Source: Leisingera coralii
Lineage (GTDB): Bacteria > Pseudomonadota > Alphaproteobacteria > Rhodobacterales > Rhodobacteraceae
Reading direction: 5' to 3'
DNA length: 64,000 nucleotides
Assembly: GCF_049056525.1 (NCBI RefSeq)
Contig: NZ_JBHUPT010000018.1
Coordinates: forward strand, 32,148 to 96,147
The translations under genes were made by a program, and so were the position numbers. Within the stretch, counting starts at the first letter, position 1. Each line of letters opens with the position of its first letter. Below, piece by piece: positions 26,487 to 35,096 of the stretch. The notes beneath the pieces were generated by a model. It saw only the letters and a list, made by a program, of their open reading frames with translations, did no database searches and was not told the DNA's origin.

Positions 26487-26945
26487 ATGACCCGCACCCT
26501 GACGCGCGCCTGGGAGGAAATCCTCAGGCCGATGCTGAAACGACCCAACCGCCTGCAAGTCGCCGCGCTGTGCTACCGCATGGGCGCGGACGGCAAGGAA
26601 GTGCTGATGATCACCAGCCGCGGCACCGGCCGCTGGATCATCCCCAAGGGCTGGCCGGTCGACGGCAAGGACGGACCCGCCTCGGCCCTGCAGGAAGCCT
26701 GGGAGGAAGCCGGCGTCAGGACCGCCCGCATCTCCAAGCAGCCGATCGGCGAATACAACTACGTCAAGCGCCGCGATCACGGCGTTGACGAGCCGGTCAC
26801 CACCCTGATCTTTGCCGCCGAGGTGGAAACCCTTGCCGACGACTACCCGGAGTCGGATCAGCGCACGCGCCAGTGGATGCTTCCCGAGCAGGCTGCGGAA
26901 CTGGTGCATGAGCCGCAGCTGCAGGCACTGTTGCGTCAATTGTAA
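26487..26945 (+). CDS. Nudix hydrolase
   Basis: 152 residues. The Nudix box occupies residues 55-77 (GWPVDGKDGPASALQEAWEEAGV). The metal-binding core E70, E73, E74 and G76 are intact, while two consensus positions differ: the first Glu is Lys61 and the Arg is Gln69. This form is frequent in relatives of diphosphoinositol/diadenosine polyphosphate hydrolases with the WIIPKGWP lead. It cleaves a nucleoside- or inositol-linked pyrophosphate; the substrate is not known. Confidence 0.88.
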   Translation: MTRTLTRAWEEILRPMLKRPNRLQVAALCYRMGADGKEVLMITSRGTGRWIIPKGWPVDGKDGPASALQEAWEEAGVRTARISKQPIGEYNYVKRRDHGVDEPVTTLIFAAEVETLADDYPESDQRTRQWMLPEQAAELVHEPQLQALLRQL

Positions 26946-26953
26946 AAGTTATG

Positions 26954-26969
26954 TGACATTTTTATGTCA
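26954..26969. promoter_or_regulatory. TGACAT/ATGTCA palindrome upstream of the phosphate transporter
   Basis: Perfect inverted repeat TGACAT-TTTT-ATGTCA, 66 bases before the pit start codon and just after the Nudix stop. The TGTCA elements around an AT-rich spacer resemble PhoB-box sequence, which would suit a phosphate transporter; a Pho box is usually a direct repeat, so this is tentative. Confidence 0.35.
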
Positions 26970-27035
26970 AACGCTTGAACCGCTCCCTCGGCGGCGGTAG
27001 GCGCGTGCGCAGACCTCGGAATCAGGAATGCGACT

Positions 27036-28517
27036 ATGAGCGATGCATCCCAGCGCACGCAATGGAACACGCTGGACAAGGATCTGAACCGGATCTCCCA
27101 GCTTGAACTGGCCACGGCCTATGTCTCCCGCCCGCTGGTGGCGCCCGGCATCGCGCTGGCCTTCATCGTGCTGGCAGGCCTCGGCGCTGGTGTGTTCTTC
27201 GGCGGCTCCGCCATGAGCATGGTGGTGATCGCCGCGGCCGCCTTTGGCGCCTATATGGCGATCAACATCGGCGCCAATGACGTCGCCAACAACATGGGCC
27301 CGGCGGTGGGCGCCAACGCGCTGACCATGGGCGGCGCCATAGTGATCGCCGCCATCGCCGAAAGCGCCGGCGCGCTGCTGGCGGGCGGCGATGTGGTCTC
27401 GACCATTTCCAAGGGCATTATCGACCCCACCGCGGTGGCCAGCAGCAACGTATTCATCTGGGCGATGATGGCGGCGCTGATCTCCTCCGCCCTGTGGGTG
27501 AACCTGGCCACCTGGGTCGGCGCGCCGGTCTCCACCACCCACTCGGTGGTCGGCGGCGTGCTGGGCGCCGGTGTCGCCGCTGCGGGCACCGCCGCGGTGA
27601 ACTGGCCCACCATGGGCAAGATCGCCGCCAGCTGGGTGATCTCGCCGGTGCTGGGCGGCATCATTGCCGCGCTGTTCCTCGCCTTCATCAAGGCCAAGAT
27701 CATCTATCAGGACGACAAGATCGCCGCCGCCCGCCGCTGGGTGCCGGTGCTGGTCGGCATCATGGCAGGCGCCTTTGCCTCCTACCTGGCCCTGAAAGGC
27801 CTGAAAAAGATCGTCAAGATCGACCTGCAGACGGCGCTGCTGATCGGCGCTGCGGCGGGCGCGCTGGCCTATGTTATCACCGCCCCGCTGATCAAGCGCC
27901 AGTCCGAGGGCATGGAGAACCGCAACAAGTCGCTGAAGGCGCTGTTCGGCCTGCCGCTGGTGATCTCCGCCGCGCTCCTGTCCTTTGCCCATGGCGCCAA
28001 TGACGTGGCCAACGCGGTCGGCCCGCTGGCCGCCATTGTGCACGCCACCGAATTCGGCGACTTTGCCGCCAAGGTGGCGATCCCGACCTGGGTGATGGTG
28101 ATCGGCGCCTTCGGCATCTCCTTCGGCCTGTTCCTGTTCGGCCCCAAGCTGATCCGCATGGTCGGCAGCCAGATCACCAAGCTGAACCCGATGCGCGCCT
28201 ACTGCGTGTCGCTGTCGGCGGCGATCACCGTGATCGTGGCCAGCTGGCTGGGGCTGCCGGTCTCCTCCACCCACATCGCCGTGGGTGCGGTGTTCGGCGT
28301 CGGCTTCTTCCGCGAGTGGCACATGGAGCGCCGCCTGAAGAAATCCTCCGCGGGCCGCACGGAGGCCAAGCGCATCGCACCAGAGGAGCGCCGCCGCCGC
28401 AAGCTGGTGCGCCGCAGCCACTTCATGACCATCGTGGCCGCCTGGGTGATCACCGTACCTGCCGCAGCACTCCTGTCGGCCGTGATCTACCTGCTGCTGA
28501 ACACCATCACCAGCTGA
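27036..28517 (+). CDS. Inorganic phosphate transporter, PiT family
   Basis: 493 residues. The two duplicated family signatures are NIGANDVANNMGPAVG (near 78) and AHGANDVANAVGPLAA (near 318), each in a half of about five to six membrane helices, with a cytoplasmic loop between. An extended hydrophilic N-terminus (residues 1-35) and a basic stretch near 430-450 precede the last helix. PiT proteins import metal-phosphate with protons or sodium at low affinity. The gene has a palindrome in its leader and a strong terminator, and no PhoU-like (DUF47) partner is adjacent. Confidence 0.93.
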   Translation: MSDASQRTQWNTLDKDLNRISQLELATAYVSRPLVAPGIALAFIVLAGLGAGVFFGGSAMSMVVIAAAAFGAYMAINIGANDVANNMGPAVGANALTMGGAIVIAAIAESAGALLAGGDVVSTISKGIIDPTAVASSNVFIWAMMAALISSALWVNLATWVGAPVSTTHSVVGGVLGAGVAAAGTAAVNWPTMGKIAASWVISPVLGGIIAALFLAFIKAKIIYQDDKIAAARRWVPVLVGIMAGAFASYLALKGLKKIVKIDLQTALLIGAAAGALAYVITAPLIKRQSEGMENRNKSLKALFGLPLVISAALLSFAHGANDVANAVGPLAAIVHATEFGDFAAKVAIPTWVMVIGAFGISFGLFLFGPKLIRMVGSQITKLNPMRAYCVSLSAAITVIVASWLGLPVSSTHIAVGAVFGVGFFREWHMERRLKKSSAGRTEAKRIAPEERRRRKLVRRSHFMTIVAAWVITVPAAALLSAVIYLLLNTITS

Positions 28518-28536
28518 CCGGCACTTCAGGCCTTGC

Positions 28537-28573
28537 AAGCCCCCGCGCCATCCGGCTGCGGGGGCTTTTCTTT
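28537..28573 (+). terminator. Rho-independent terminator of the phosphate transporter gene
   Basis: 10-bp stem AAGCCCCCGC/GCGGGGGCTT, 11-base loop, then TTTTCTTTT. Confidence 0.85.
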
Positions 28574-28578
28574 TGCGG

Positions 28579-29298
28579 TCAGAAGCGTTCCACCCAGGGC
28601 CGCAGCACCAGTTCATCGCTCCAGGCGGAGCGGTCCTGCTGGATCAGGTGCATGTACTCCCGGGCAATCGCATCCGGGTCGAGCATGCTGTCCGGGTTGT
28701 CCGCCGCCTCAACCCGTTCCGGGCGGGAGGCATTGCGGATGCCGCCGTCGATATTGACCCAGGCCACGTGGATGCCCTTGGGGTGCAGCTCCCGCGCCAT
28801 CGACTGCGCCAGGCCGCGCTGTGCAAACTTGCCCATGGCAAAGGGCACCGACTGTGCAAAGCCCTTGACCCCGGCCGAGGCGCCGGTGAACAGAATGGTG
28901 CCCAGCCGCCCGTTCGCGGGCCGCTGTGCCAGCATCCGCTGCGCCGCCGCCTGCCCCAGCAGAAAGGCGCCATAGGCCGTCACTTCTACCGCCTTGCGCA
29001 CAGCTTCGGGCTCCAGCTCCGCAACCGGTCCGCGGACCCGGGCCGAGGGGTTGTAGCAGGCCACCCGCAAGTCGCCCTGCAACCCCTCAACAAGCTTCCG
29101 GATCCCCTCCGCATCGGTGCCATCCAGCTGATGCAGCTGCGCCCCGGTCTCCGCCGCCAGCCCCTCCAGCTTGGCCGTGTTGCGCGCCGTCAGATGCAGT
29201 GCATAGCCGTCCCGGGACAGCGCCCGGGCCAAGGAGGCCGACAGGCCCGCCCCCGCCCCCACGATCAGTGCAACCGGTTTTGATGATGTATCCGCCAT
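28579..29298 (-). CDS. SDR family protein lacking the catalytic tyrosine
   Basis: 239 residues. The Rossmann start is VALIVGAGAGLSASLA (residues 9-24), and the fold continues with the usual strands. The catalytic Tyr-x-x-x-Lys is changed: the segment reads SVPFAMGK, so Phe153 replaces Tyr and Lys157 remains, with Ser141 present. It may therefore not be a normal oxidoreductase, or may use another acid. Substrate unknown. It shares no overlap with neighbours and ends just after the pit terminator. Confidence 0.82.
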   Translation of the reverse strand: MADTSSKPVALIVGAGAGLSASLARALSRDGYALHLTARNTAKLEGLAAETGAQLHQLDGTDAEGIRKLVEGLQGDLRVACYNPSARVRGPVAELEPEAVRKAVEVTAYGAFLLGQAAAQRMLAQRPANGRLGTILFTGASAGVKGFAQSVPFAMGKFAQRGLAQSMARELHPKGIHVAWVNIDGGIRNASRPERVEAADNPDSMLDPDAIAREYMHLIQQDRSAWSDELVLRPWVERF

Positions 29299-29399
29299 CG
29301 CTGGACCTCCCCGTTTGAGACGGGAGGATGCTGGCGGCTATTCCGCCCCCGCACAAGGGTCCCCGGGGGCGGATCACCGCGTCACATCACGGACATGTG

Positions 29400-29975
29400 T
29401 CAGGCCGGCGCCCCGGCGGGGAGGCCTGCGATCACGTCCGCGGCAGGCAGAACCCGGCCGAAACCGGCATGCAGCGCCGACAGCGTCACTTCCAGCACCA
29501 TCTCCGCATCCAGCTCGCCGCCCTTGCGGGCCGGCATGGAAAAGGCGATCAGCGCGTCCTCCGCAACCTGGACCTCGAACCCCAGGTTTGCCGCGGACCG
29601 GGCGGTGGAATTCACGCAGAACGCAGCCACCCCGCCAGCAATCACCAGCCGGGTGATGCCGGCCTCCCGCAGATATGCTTCGAGCCCGGTGCCGGTAAAC
29701 CCGGACGAACCGGTCTTCCAGAACACCGCCTCGCCTTCTGCCGGAACCGCGCAGGCCATCGGCTGGCCGCTGGGCAGATCGCGGCGGAACTTGCTTTCGG
29801 GGCGCGGGTCATCATGCATCACATGCACCACCGGCAGCCCGGCAGCCCGGAAACCCGCGGCCAGTTCCGCCACCTTCTCCTCGGCGTCCGGATTGGCCCG
29901 CTGGCGGCCGGAGGCGGTCACATTGGCCATCTCCTGCTGCATGTCGACAATCAGCAATGCTGTGGTTTGGTCCAT
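29400..29975 (-). CDS. Isochorismatase-like cysteine hydrolase
   Basis: 191 residues from ATG 29975 with GAGGG upstream. The triad of the family is visible: Asp11 (LLIVDMQQ), Lys88 (FWKTGSSGF) and Cys120 (AGGVAAFCVNSTARSA). Members hydrolyse amides and related bonds (nicotinamide, N-carbamoyl compounds, isochorismate); the specific substrate is not evident. It lies upstream of and in the same direction as the SDR gene, 100 bp apart. Confidence 0.9.
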   Translation of the reverse strand: MDQTTALLIVDMQQEMANVTASGRQRANPDAEEKVAELAAGFRAAGLPVVHVMHDDPRPESKFRRDLPSGQPMACAVPAEGEAVFWKTGSSGFTGTGLEAYLREAGITRLVIAGGVAAFCVNSTARSAANLGFEVQVAEDALIAFSMPARKGGELDAEMVLEVTLSALHAGFGRVLPAADVIAGLPAGAPA

Positions 29976-30074
29976 CAAAATTCCCTCGCATCTGAATACA
30001 GGCGTGAGGGTTGCAGACCTGCGCGGCAAGGGCCAGCGCAATCTGCCGCCCCGCTTGGGCGGCAAGCGCACGAG

Positions 30075-30147
30075 CTGCGGCTCAGGAACCGCACCGGGCC
30101 GACAAGGCCCATTCCATGGAATGGGCCGCCAGCCGGGCGGGAGTGCC
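30075..30147 (+). repeat. Structured intergenic repeat R2, divergent copy
   Basis: A weak first stem (TGCGG/CCGCA), a changed core (CGGGCCGACAA in place of GGGCCCAAC), a perfect 10-bp stem II (GGCCCATTCC-AT-GGAATGGGCC, 30106-30127) and the typical ending CCGGGCGGGAGTGCC. It lies between argF and the isochorismatase-like gene. Confidence 0.5.
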
Positions 30148-30194
30148 CTGCTCGCCTGGCGGCACGCTGCGGAGCGCGGCTGCGCGGGGATGGC

Positions 30195-31121
30195 TCAGCC
30201 GCCGATGCACCAGCGCATGATGGCCTTTTGCGCGTGCAGCCGGTTTTCGGCCTCGTCAAAGATCACCGAGTTCGGCCCGTCCATGACGTGGCTGGTCGCC
30301 TCCTCCTCGCGGTGGGCCGGCAGGCAATGCATGAACAGCGCATCCGGCTTGGCGTGGGACATCAGCTCGGCATTCACCTGATAGGGCCGCAGCATGTTGT
30401 GGCGGCGCTCCTTGGAGGACTGGCTGTCATGCATCGACACCCAGGTGTCGGTGACCACCAGGTCCGCGCCCTCGACCGCCTTGGCCGCATCGCGCTCGAT
30501 CACCACCTTGGAGCCCGCCTTGCGCGCCAGGCCGACGAACTCCTCCTCCGGGTCCAGCTGCGCCGGGCCTGCAAAGGTCAGGTCGAACCCGAACTGGCCG
30601 GCCGCGTGCAGGAAGGACGCGCAAACGTTGTTGCCGTCGCCGCACCAGACCACCTTCTTGCCCTTGATGGAGCCGCGGTGCTCCTCATAGGTGAGGATGT
30701 CGGCCATGATCTGGCAGGGGTGGGTGCGGTCGGTCAGGCCGTTGATCACCGGCACATCGGCATATTCCGCCATCTCGGTCAGCACGGTCTCGTCGAAGGT
30801 GCGGATCATGATCATGTCGACATAGCGCGACAGCACCCGGGCGGTGTCGGCAATGGTCTCGCCATGGCCCAGCTGCATGTCCTTGCCGCTCAGCACCATG
30901 GTCTGGCCGCCCATCTGGCGCACGCCGGTGTCGAAGGAGACACGGGTCCGGGTCGAGGGTTTTTCGAAGATCAGCGCCACCATCCGGTCCTTCAGCGGCA
31001 GCTCGTCATCAAGCGCCGCCTTGGGGCGCCCCAGGCGCGCCTGCTTGGTGGTCTTGGCCTGGTCGATGATGGTCCGCAGGCCGGCGGGATCGGTTTTGTG
31101 GATGTCGAGGAAATGGTTCAT
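30195..31121 (-). CDS. argF: Ornithine carbamoyltransferase
   Basis: 308 residues from ATG 31121. Carbamoyl-phosphate site STRTR at 56-60, HPCQ at 134-137 and the ornithine-binding loop HCLPAHR at 265-271 are all present. It makes citrulline in arginine biosynthesis. It is downstream of argD on the same strand, 76 bp away, with a structured repeat in the gap; the two probably share a transcript. Confidence 0.97.
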   Translation of the reverse strand: MNHFLDIHKTDPAGLRTIIDQAKTTKQARLGRPKAALDDELPLKDRMVALIFEKPSTRTRVSFDTGVRQMGGQTMVLSGKDMQLGHGETIADTARVLSRYVDMIMIRTFDETVLTEMAEYADVPVINGLTDRTHPCQIMADILTYEEHRGSIKGKKVVWCGDGNNVCASFLHAAGQFGFDLTFAGPAQLDPEEEFVGLARKAGSKVVIERDAAKAVEGADLVVTDTWVSMHDSQSSKERRHNMLRPYQVNAELMSHAKPDALFMHCLPAHREEEATSHVMDGPNSVIFDEAENRLHAQKAIMRWCIGG

Positions 31122-31149
31122 GACTGTATCGCTTTGTTTAAGGCGAAGG

Positions 31150-31196
31150 CCGGGGGCTCTGCCCCCGGACCCCGGGATATTTCCGGCAAGAGGAAG
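31150..31196. repeat. Repeat R3: hairpin plus GGGATATTT tail, between argD and argF
   Basis: Perfect 8-bp hairpin CCGGGGGC-TCT-GCCCCCGG (31150-31168), then ACCCCGGGATATTTCCGGCA and AGAGGAAG. A related element on the other strand lies at 32648-32706, and a looser one at 37931. In the argD-argF transcript it would form a hairpin and could set the ratio of the two messages. Confidence 0.6.
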
Positions 31197-31197
31197 A

Positions 31198-32373
31198 TCA
31201 GGCAGCTTCAACCTGGGCGGCGGTTTTCTCCAGGCGGCGGACGGCCTCGGCGATGTCCTCGTCCGTCAGGGTCAGCGGCGGCAGCAGCCGGATCACATTG
31301 TCCGCTGCCGGAACGGTGATCAGCTCGTTGTCATAGCCTGCCTTCACCACATCGGCATTCACCGCCTTGCACTTGAGGCCCAGCATCAGGCCGGAACCGC
31401 GCACTTCCTCGAAGACCTCCGGGTGGCCGGCAATCAGCCCTTCCAGCTGCTGGCGCAACAGGCCCGCCTTGCGGTTCACCTCCGCCAGGAAGGCCTCGTC
31501 GGCGATGTGATCCATCACCGCACAGCCCACCGCGCAGCCCAGCGGGTTGCCGCCGTAGGTGGAGCCATGGGTCCCCGCGGTCATGCCGCTGGCCGCATTC
31601 TCGGTGGCCAGCACCGCGCCCAGCGGGAAGCCGCCGCCGATCCCCTTGGCCACCATCATGATGTCCGGCGCGATGCCCGCCCATTCATGGGCAAACAGCT
31701 TGCCGGTCCGCCCGACGCCGCATTGCACCTCATCCAGGATCAGCAACAGGCCGTTGTCGTCGCAGATCTGGCGCAGCGCCTTCAGCTCTGCATCCGGGAC
31801 CGGACGGATGCCGCCCTCGCCCTGCACCGGCTCGATCATGATGGCGGCGGTTTTCTCATTGACGGCCTCACTTACCGCATCCAGATCGCCAAACGCCAGA
31901 TGCACGAAACCCGGCAGCAGCGGGCCGAAGCCCTTGACCATCTTCTCGGAGCCCGCCGCAGCGATCCCCGCCGAAGACCGGCCATGGAAGGAGCCGTCAA
32001 AGGTGATGATCTCCACCCGCTCCGGCTGGCCCTTGTCGTAGAAATACTTGCGCGCCATCTTCACCGCCAGCTCGCAGGCCTCGGTGCCGGAGTTGGTGAA
32101 GAACACGGTGTCGGCAAAGGTATGCTCCACCAGCTTGTCCGCCAGCGCCTGCTGCTGCGGAATCTGGTAGAGGTTGGACACATGCCACAGGTTCTGCGCC
32201 TGGGAGGTCAGCGCCGCCACCAGCGCCGGATGGGCGTGGCCCAGCGCATTTACCGCAATGCCCGAGCCCAGATCCAGAAAGCGGCGCCCGTCCGCCGTGG
32301 TCAGCCAGGCGCCTTCGCCTTTGACGAACTCAAGCGGTGCACGGTTGTAGGTCGGCAGAACGGACGGGATCAT
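31198..32373 (-). CDS. argD: Acetylornithine aminotransferase
   Basis: 391 residues from ATG 32373; the ATG at 32382 is too close to the AAGGAT ribosome-binding site, so the inner start is preferred. PLP-binding features of class III aminotransferases: FFTNSGTEACELA near 92, LILDEVQCGVGRTG near 217 and the lysine in MMVAKGIGGGFPLG near 245. It transaminates N-acetylglutamate semialdehyde in arginine synthesis, and may also serve lysine synthesis. First gene of the argD-argF pair. Confidence 0.96.
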   Translation of the reverse strand: MIPSVLPTYNRAPLEFVKGEGAWLTTADGRRFLDLGSGIAVNALGHAHPALVAALTSQAQNLWHVSNLYQIPQQQALADKLVEHTFADTVFFTNSGTEACELAVKMARKYFYDKGQPERVEIITFDGSFHGRSSAGIAAAGSEKMVKGFGPLLPGFVHLAFGDLDAVSEAVNEKTAAIMIEPVQGEGGIRPVPDAELKALRQICDDNGLLLILDEVQCGVGRTGKLFAHEWAGIAPDIMMVAKGIGGGFPLGAVLATENAASGMTAGTHGSTYGGNPLGCAVGCAVMDHIADEAFLAEVNRKAGLLRQQLEGLIAGHPEVFEEVRGSGLMLGLKCKAVNADVVKAGYDNELITVPAADNVIRLLPPLTLTDEDIAEAVRRLEKTAAQVEAA

Positions 32374-32811
32374 CAGGATCATCCTTTTCGTGGTGTGAAG
32401 CCAAAGCTGTGACGTAAGCCTGGCCTTGGGTCAACGGTGGATCAATGGTTTTGAGAGGGGGAAGTGCCGGAATCCGGGCACAACAGATCAGGGGCCGGTC
32501 ACGCCAGGCGGCGTCGGCGTCGCGAAACGGTGATATCTGCGCGTTTGATCATGGGCAGGTTCCATAGTGGAGGTTTCGCCGGATGAAAACCCCTTTTGTG
32601 CAGCCCGCTCCGCCAAACTGCCGCAGCGCGCCGCCCGCCCCATTCACCTTTGCTGAAATACTCCGGGGTGAATTGGCCGCCAGGCCAAGAGGGGCAGCGC
32701 CCCTCTCCTTCGCAAAATCCCAGGGTAGCGGCTTTTCTGCGCTTTCAGCGTAAGGCAGGCACCGGACCATTTCCCCTTGCATCCCGCGGCGGCTTGCCGC
32801 ACCGCTTGGCG
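32374..32811. other. 438-bp gene-free divergent region between argD and the EamA transporter
   Basis: No supportable gene on either strand. It holds a structured R3-type repeat (32648-32706) and, presumably, the argD promoter region near 32400-32460. I see no ARG-type operator that I can name. Confidence 0.55.
32648..32706 (-). repeat. Repeat R3, inverted copy
   Basis: On the minus strand: hairpin AGAGGGGC-GCT-GCCCCTCT (32688-32706), second hairpin TTGGCC-TGGC-GGCCAA (32674-32689), then TTCACCCCGGAGTATTTCAG and CAAAGG. The CCCCGGAGTATTT tail corresponds to CCCCGGGATATTT at 31150-31196. Confidence 0.6.
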
Positions 32812-33723
32812 ATGAGCCGCGACACCCCGCAGAACCCGCCCCTGGCCGCCGCCCTGATCCTGGCGGCGACGACCTTCATTGCCGGCACCACGCTGATGGC
32901 CAAGGCGCTGGGAACGGATCTGCTGGGCACGCCGCTGCACCCGATGCAGATCAGCCATGGCCGGTTTCTGTTCGCCTTCATGGCGATTTCAACGGCCGTG
33001 CTGATCCTGCGCCCGAAATTCATCCGGCCGCATTGGGGCTATCACATCGGCCGCACCTCCTTCGGCTGGGCGGGCGTCACGCTGATGTTTGCCTCCGTTG
33101 CCTATATCCCGCTGGCCGACGCCACCGCGATCACCTTCCTGAACCCGGTCTTCGGCATGCTGCTGGCGATCCCGTTCTTGGGAGAGCGGGTCGGCCCCTG
33201 GCGCTGGGGCGCTGCGCTGATTGCGATGATGGGCGCGATGATCCTGCTCAGGCCCACGCCCGCCAGCTTCCAGCCCGCGGCGCTGCTGGCGCTGGGGGCG
33301 GCGGCGGTGATGGGGCTGGAGCTGATCTTCATCAAGAAACTGGCGGGCCGCGAGGCGCCCTTGCAGGTGCTGTGGTTCAACAACCTGCTGGGGCTGGCGA
33401 TTGCCAGCTGCGCGGTGCTGCCGGTCTGGCAGATGCCGAGCCCGGCGCAATGGGGGGCGCTGGCGGCGCTTGGCCTCTTGATGGCCTGTGCGCAGGCCTG
33501 TTTCATCAACGGCATGGCGCGGGCCGATGCCTCCTATGTGGCGCCCTTCAGCTATGCCACGCTGGTCTTTGCGGCGCTCTACGACTTCCTTGGCTTCGGC
33601 GCGGTGCCGGATGCGGTGTCCGTCCTCGGCGCCGTGATCATCCTGGCCGGAGCGGCGGTTCTGGCCTGGCGCGAAGGGCGGCTGCGCCCGCCTGCAGGCC
33701 GCGCGGCAGCGGCCGGGAAGTAA
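32812..33723 (+). CDS. EamA/DMT superfamily inner-membrane transporter
   Basis: 303 residues from ATG 32812. Ten hydrophobic helices arranged as two EamA repeats, the first ending FLGERVGPWRWGAALIAMMG near residue 130 and the second with AYDFLGFGAVPD-like sequence. Such proteins export or import metabolites (amino acids, purines and others); nothing here tells which. No operon partner. The long upstream frame back to 32596 is rejected because it runs through the R3 repeat. Confidence 0.88.
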   Translation: MSRDTPQNPPLAAALILAATTFIAGTTLMAKALGTDLLGTPLHPMQISHGRFLFAFMAISTAVLILRPKFIRPHWGYHIGRTSFGWAGVTLMFASVAYIPLADATAITFLNPVFGMLLAIPFLGERVGPWRWGAALIAMMGAMILLRPTPASFQPAALLALGAAAVMGLELIFIKKLAGREAPLQVLWFNNLLGLAIASCAVLPVWQMPSPAQWGALAALGLLMACAQACFINGMARADASYVAPFSYATLVFAALYDFLGFGAVPDAVSVLGAVIILAGAAVLAWREGRLRPPAGRAAAAGK

Positions 33724-33855
33724 CCCGCGCACCGCACGCTGCCTCACGAAAAGTTATTCCAGATCAATGGCCCGGCGGCGACGCCGAGGTCGAAAACCGG
33801 CATTTTCCACCTGCCCGGCGCGCCACCCTGCCCGTCAGCAGGACAGGAGAACGCA

Positions 33856-35091
33856 ATGCACGAAAGGCGAATCCCCGAATGGCTGCGCCACGCGCCGGTG
33901 CCCTCGGTCAGGGACTTCGGGATCCTGGCGGGGCTTGAGGCGGTGGTGCGCGGCACATTGATCTCGGTGTTTCCGCTGATCATGTACCGGGCGCTGGGGG
34001 ATGCCGGGCTGGTCTCTGCCTCCTATTTCGCGGTGGGCATCCTGTCGCTCCTGGCCGGTCTGATGGTGCCCGCGCTGGTCCGGCTGGTGCCGCGCCGCTG
34101 GGCCTACAGCCTGGGCGCGCTGATGTTCGTGCTGTCGGCGGGTTTTGCCATTGAAGGCAGCCCCGTTTCGGTCCTGATCGCACTGGCGCTCAACACGGTG
34201 GCGGCGGTCACCACCTTTATCTGCTTCAACGCCTATGTGCTCGACTATATCTCCAGGGTGGAACTGGGCAAATGCGAGACCTCGCGGATGTTCTATTCGG
34301 CGCTTGGCTGGACCGCCGGGCCGATGGCCGGCGTGCTGCTGCTGGAGGTCTGGGCGCCCGCCCCCTTCCTGATCTCCGCCGCTGCCGCCCTGCTGATGCT
34401 GGCGGCCTTCTGGTGGATGCGGATGGGCAACGGCAAGCAGATCGCCCGCGCCCGCGGCCCGGCCTCCAACCCGCTGAAATACCTGCCGCGGTTCCTGGAG
34501 CAGCCACGGCTGATCACCGGCTGGCTGTTTGCGGTGATCCGCTCCTCCGGCTGGTGGATCTACGTGGTCTACCTGCCGATCTTTGCCATCGAGAAGGGGC
34601 TGGGGCAGGAGCTGGGCGGCATCCTTTTGTCAGTGACCAATGGCTGCCTGTTTGCCGCGCCGCTGCTGCAGCGCTGGGTGCTGCGGCATTCGATCCGCTT
34701 TGCGGTCCGCACGGGGTTCCTGGCCGTCACCATCTGTTTCGGCACGGCGGCGGCGCTGCAGGGCTGGCCCGCGGTTTCCGTGGGGCTTCTGATGGCTGGT
34801 TCGGCAGCGCTGATCCTGCTCGACATCTGCGGCGGGCTGCCCTTCCTGATGGCGGTCAAACCGTCCGAGCGCACCGAGATGTCAGCGGTCTATTCCAGCT
34901 ACCGGGACATCTCCGGCATTCTGACCCCGGGGGCCGCCTGGCTGGTGCTGATGGTGTCGCCGCTGGCCGGGATCTTTGCAGCCGGGGCCGCCGCCACCGC
35001 CTATGCCGCCCTTCTGGCCGGCAAGCTGCATCCGCGGCTGGGGCGCAAAAAGGCTGCCCCGCCCGCGGAGGACCCGCTGCCCGCGGAGTAG
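33856..35091 (+). CDS. MFS-type membrane transporter
   Basis: 411 residues with an AGGACAGGAGAA ribosome-binding site. About twelve membrane segments in two groups around a central cytoplasmic loop (near residue 195-215, RMGNGKQIARARGP). The fold matches the major facilitator superfamily, though the classical loop 2-3 motif is weak (RLVPRRWAYSLGA near 78). Substrate unknown. It follows the EamA transporter at 132 bp in the same direction and converges with the ABC-2 permease gene, whose stop lies only 5 bp away. Confidence 0.82.
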   Translation: MHERRIPEWLRHAPVPSVRDFGILAGLEAVVRGTLISVFPLIMYRALGDAGLVSASYFAVGILSLLAGLMVPALVRLVPRRWAYSLGALMFVLSAGFAIEGSPVSVLIALALNTVAAVTTFICFNAYVLDYISRVELGKCETSRMFYSALGWTAGPMAGVLLLEVWAPAPFLISAAAALLMLAAFWWMRMGNGKQIARARGPASNPLKYLPRFLEQPRLITGWLFAVIRSSGWWIYVVYLPIFAIEKGLGQELGGILLSVTNGCLFAAPLLQRWVLRHSIRFAVRTGFLAVTICFGTAAALQGWPAVSVGLLMAGSAALILLDICGGLPFLMAVKPSERTEMSAVYSSYRDISGILTPGAAWLVLMVSPLAGIFAAGAAATAYAALLAGKLHPRLGRKKAAPPAEDPLPAE

Positions 35092-35096
35092 CGGCG

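Noticed and set aside
29328..31319. A 663-codon plus-strand open frame across the isochorismatase-like and argF genes
   Set aside because: Spans two well-supported minus-strand genes and an intergenic repeat; product is low-complexity.
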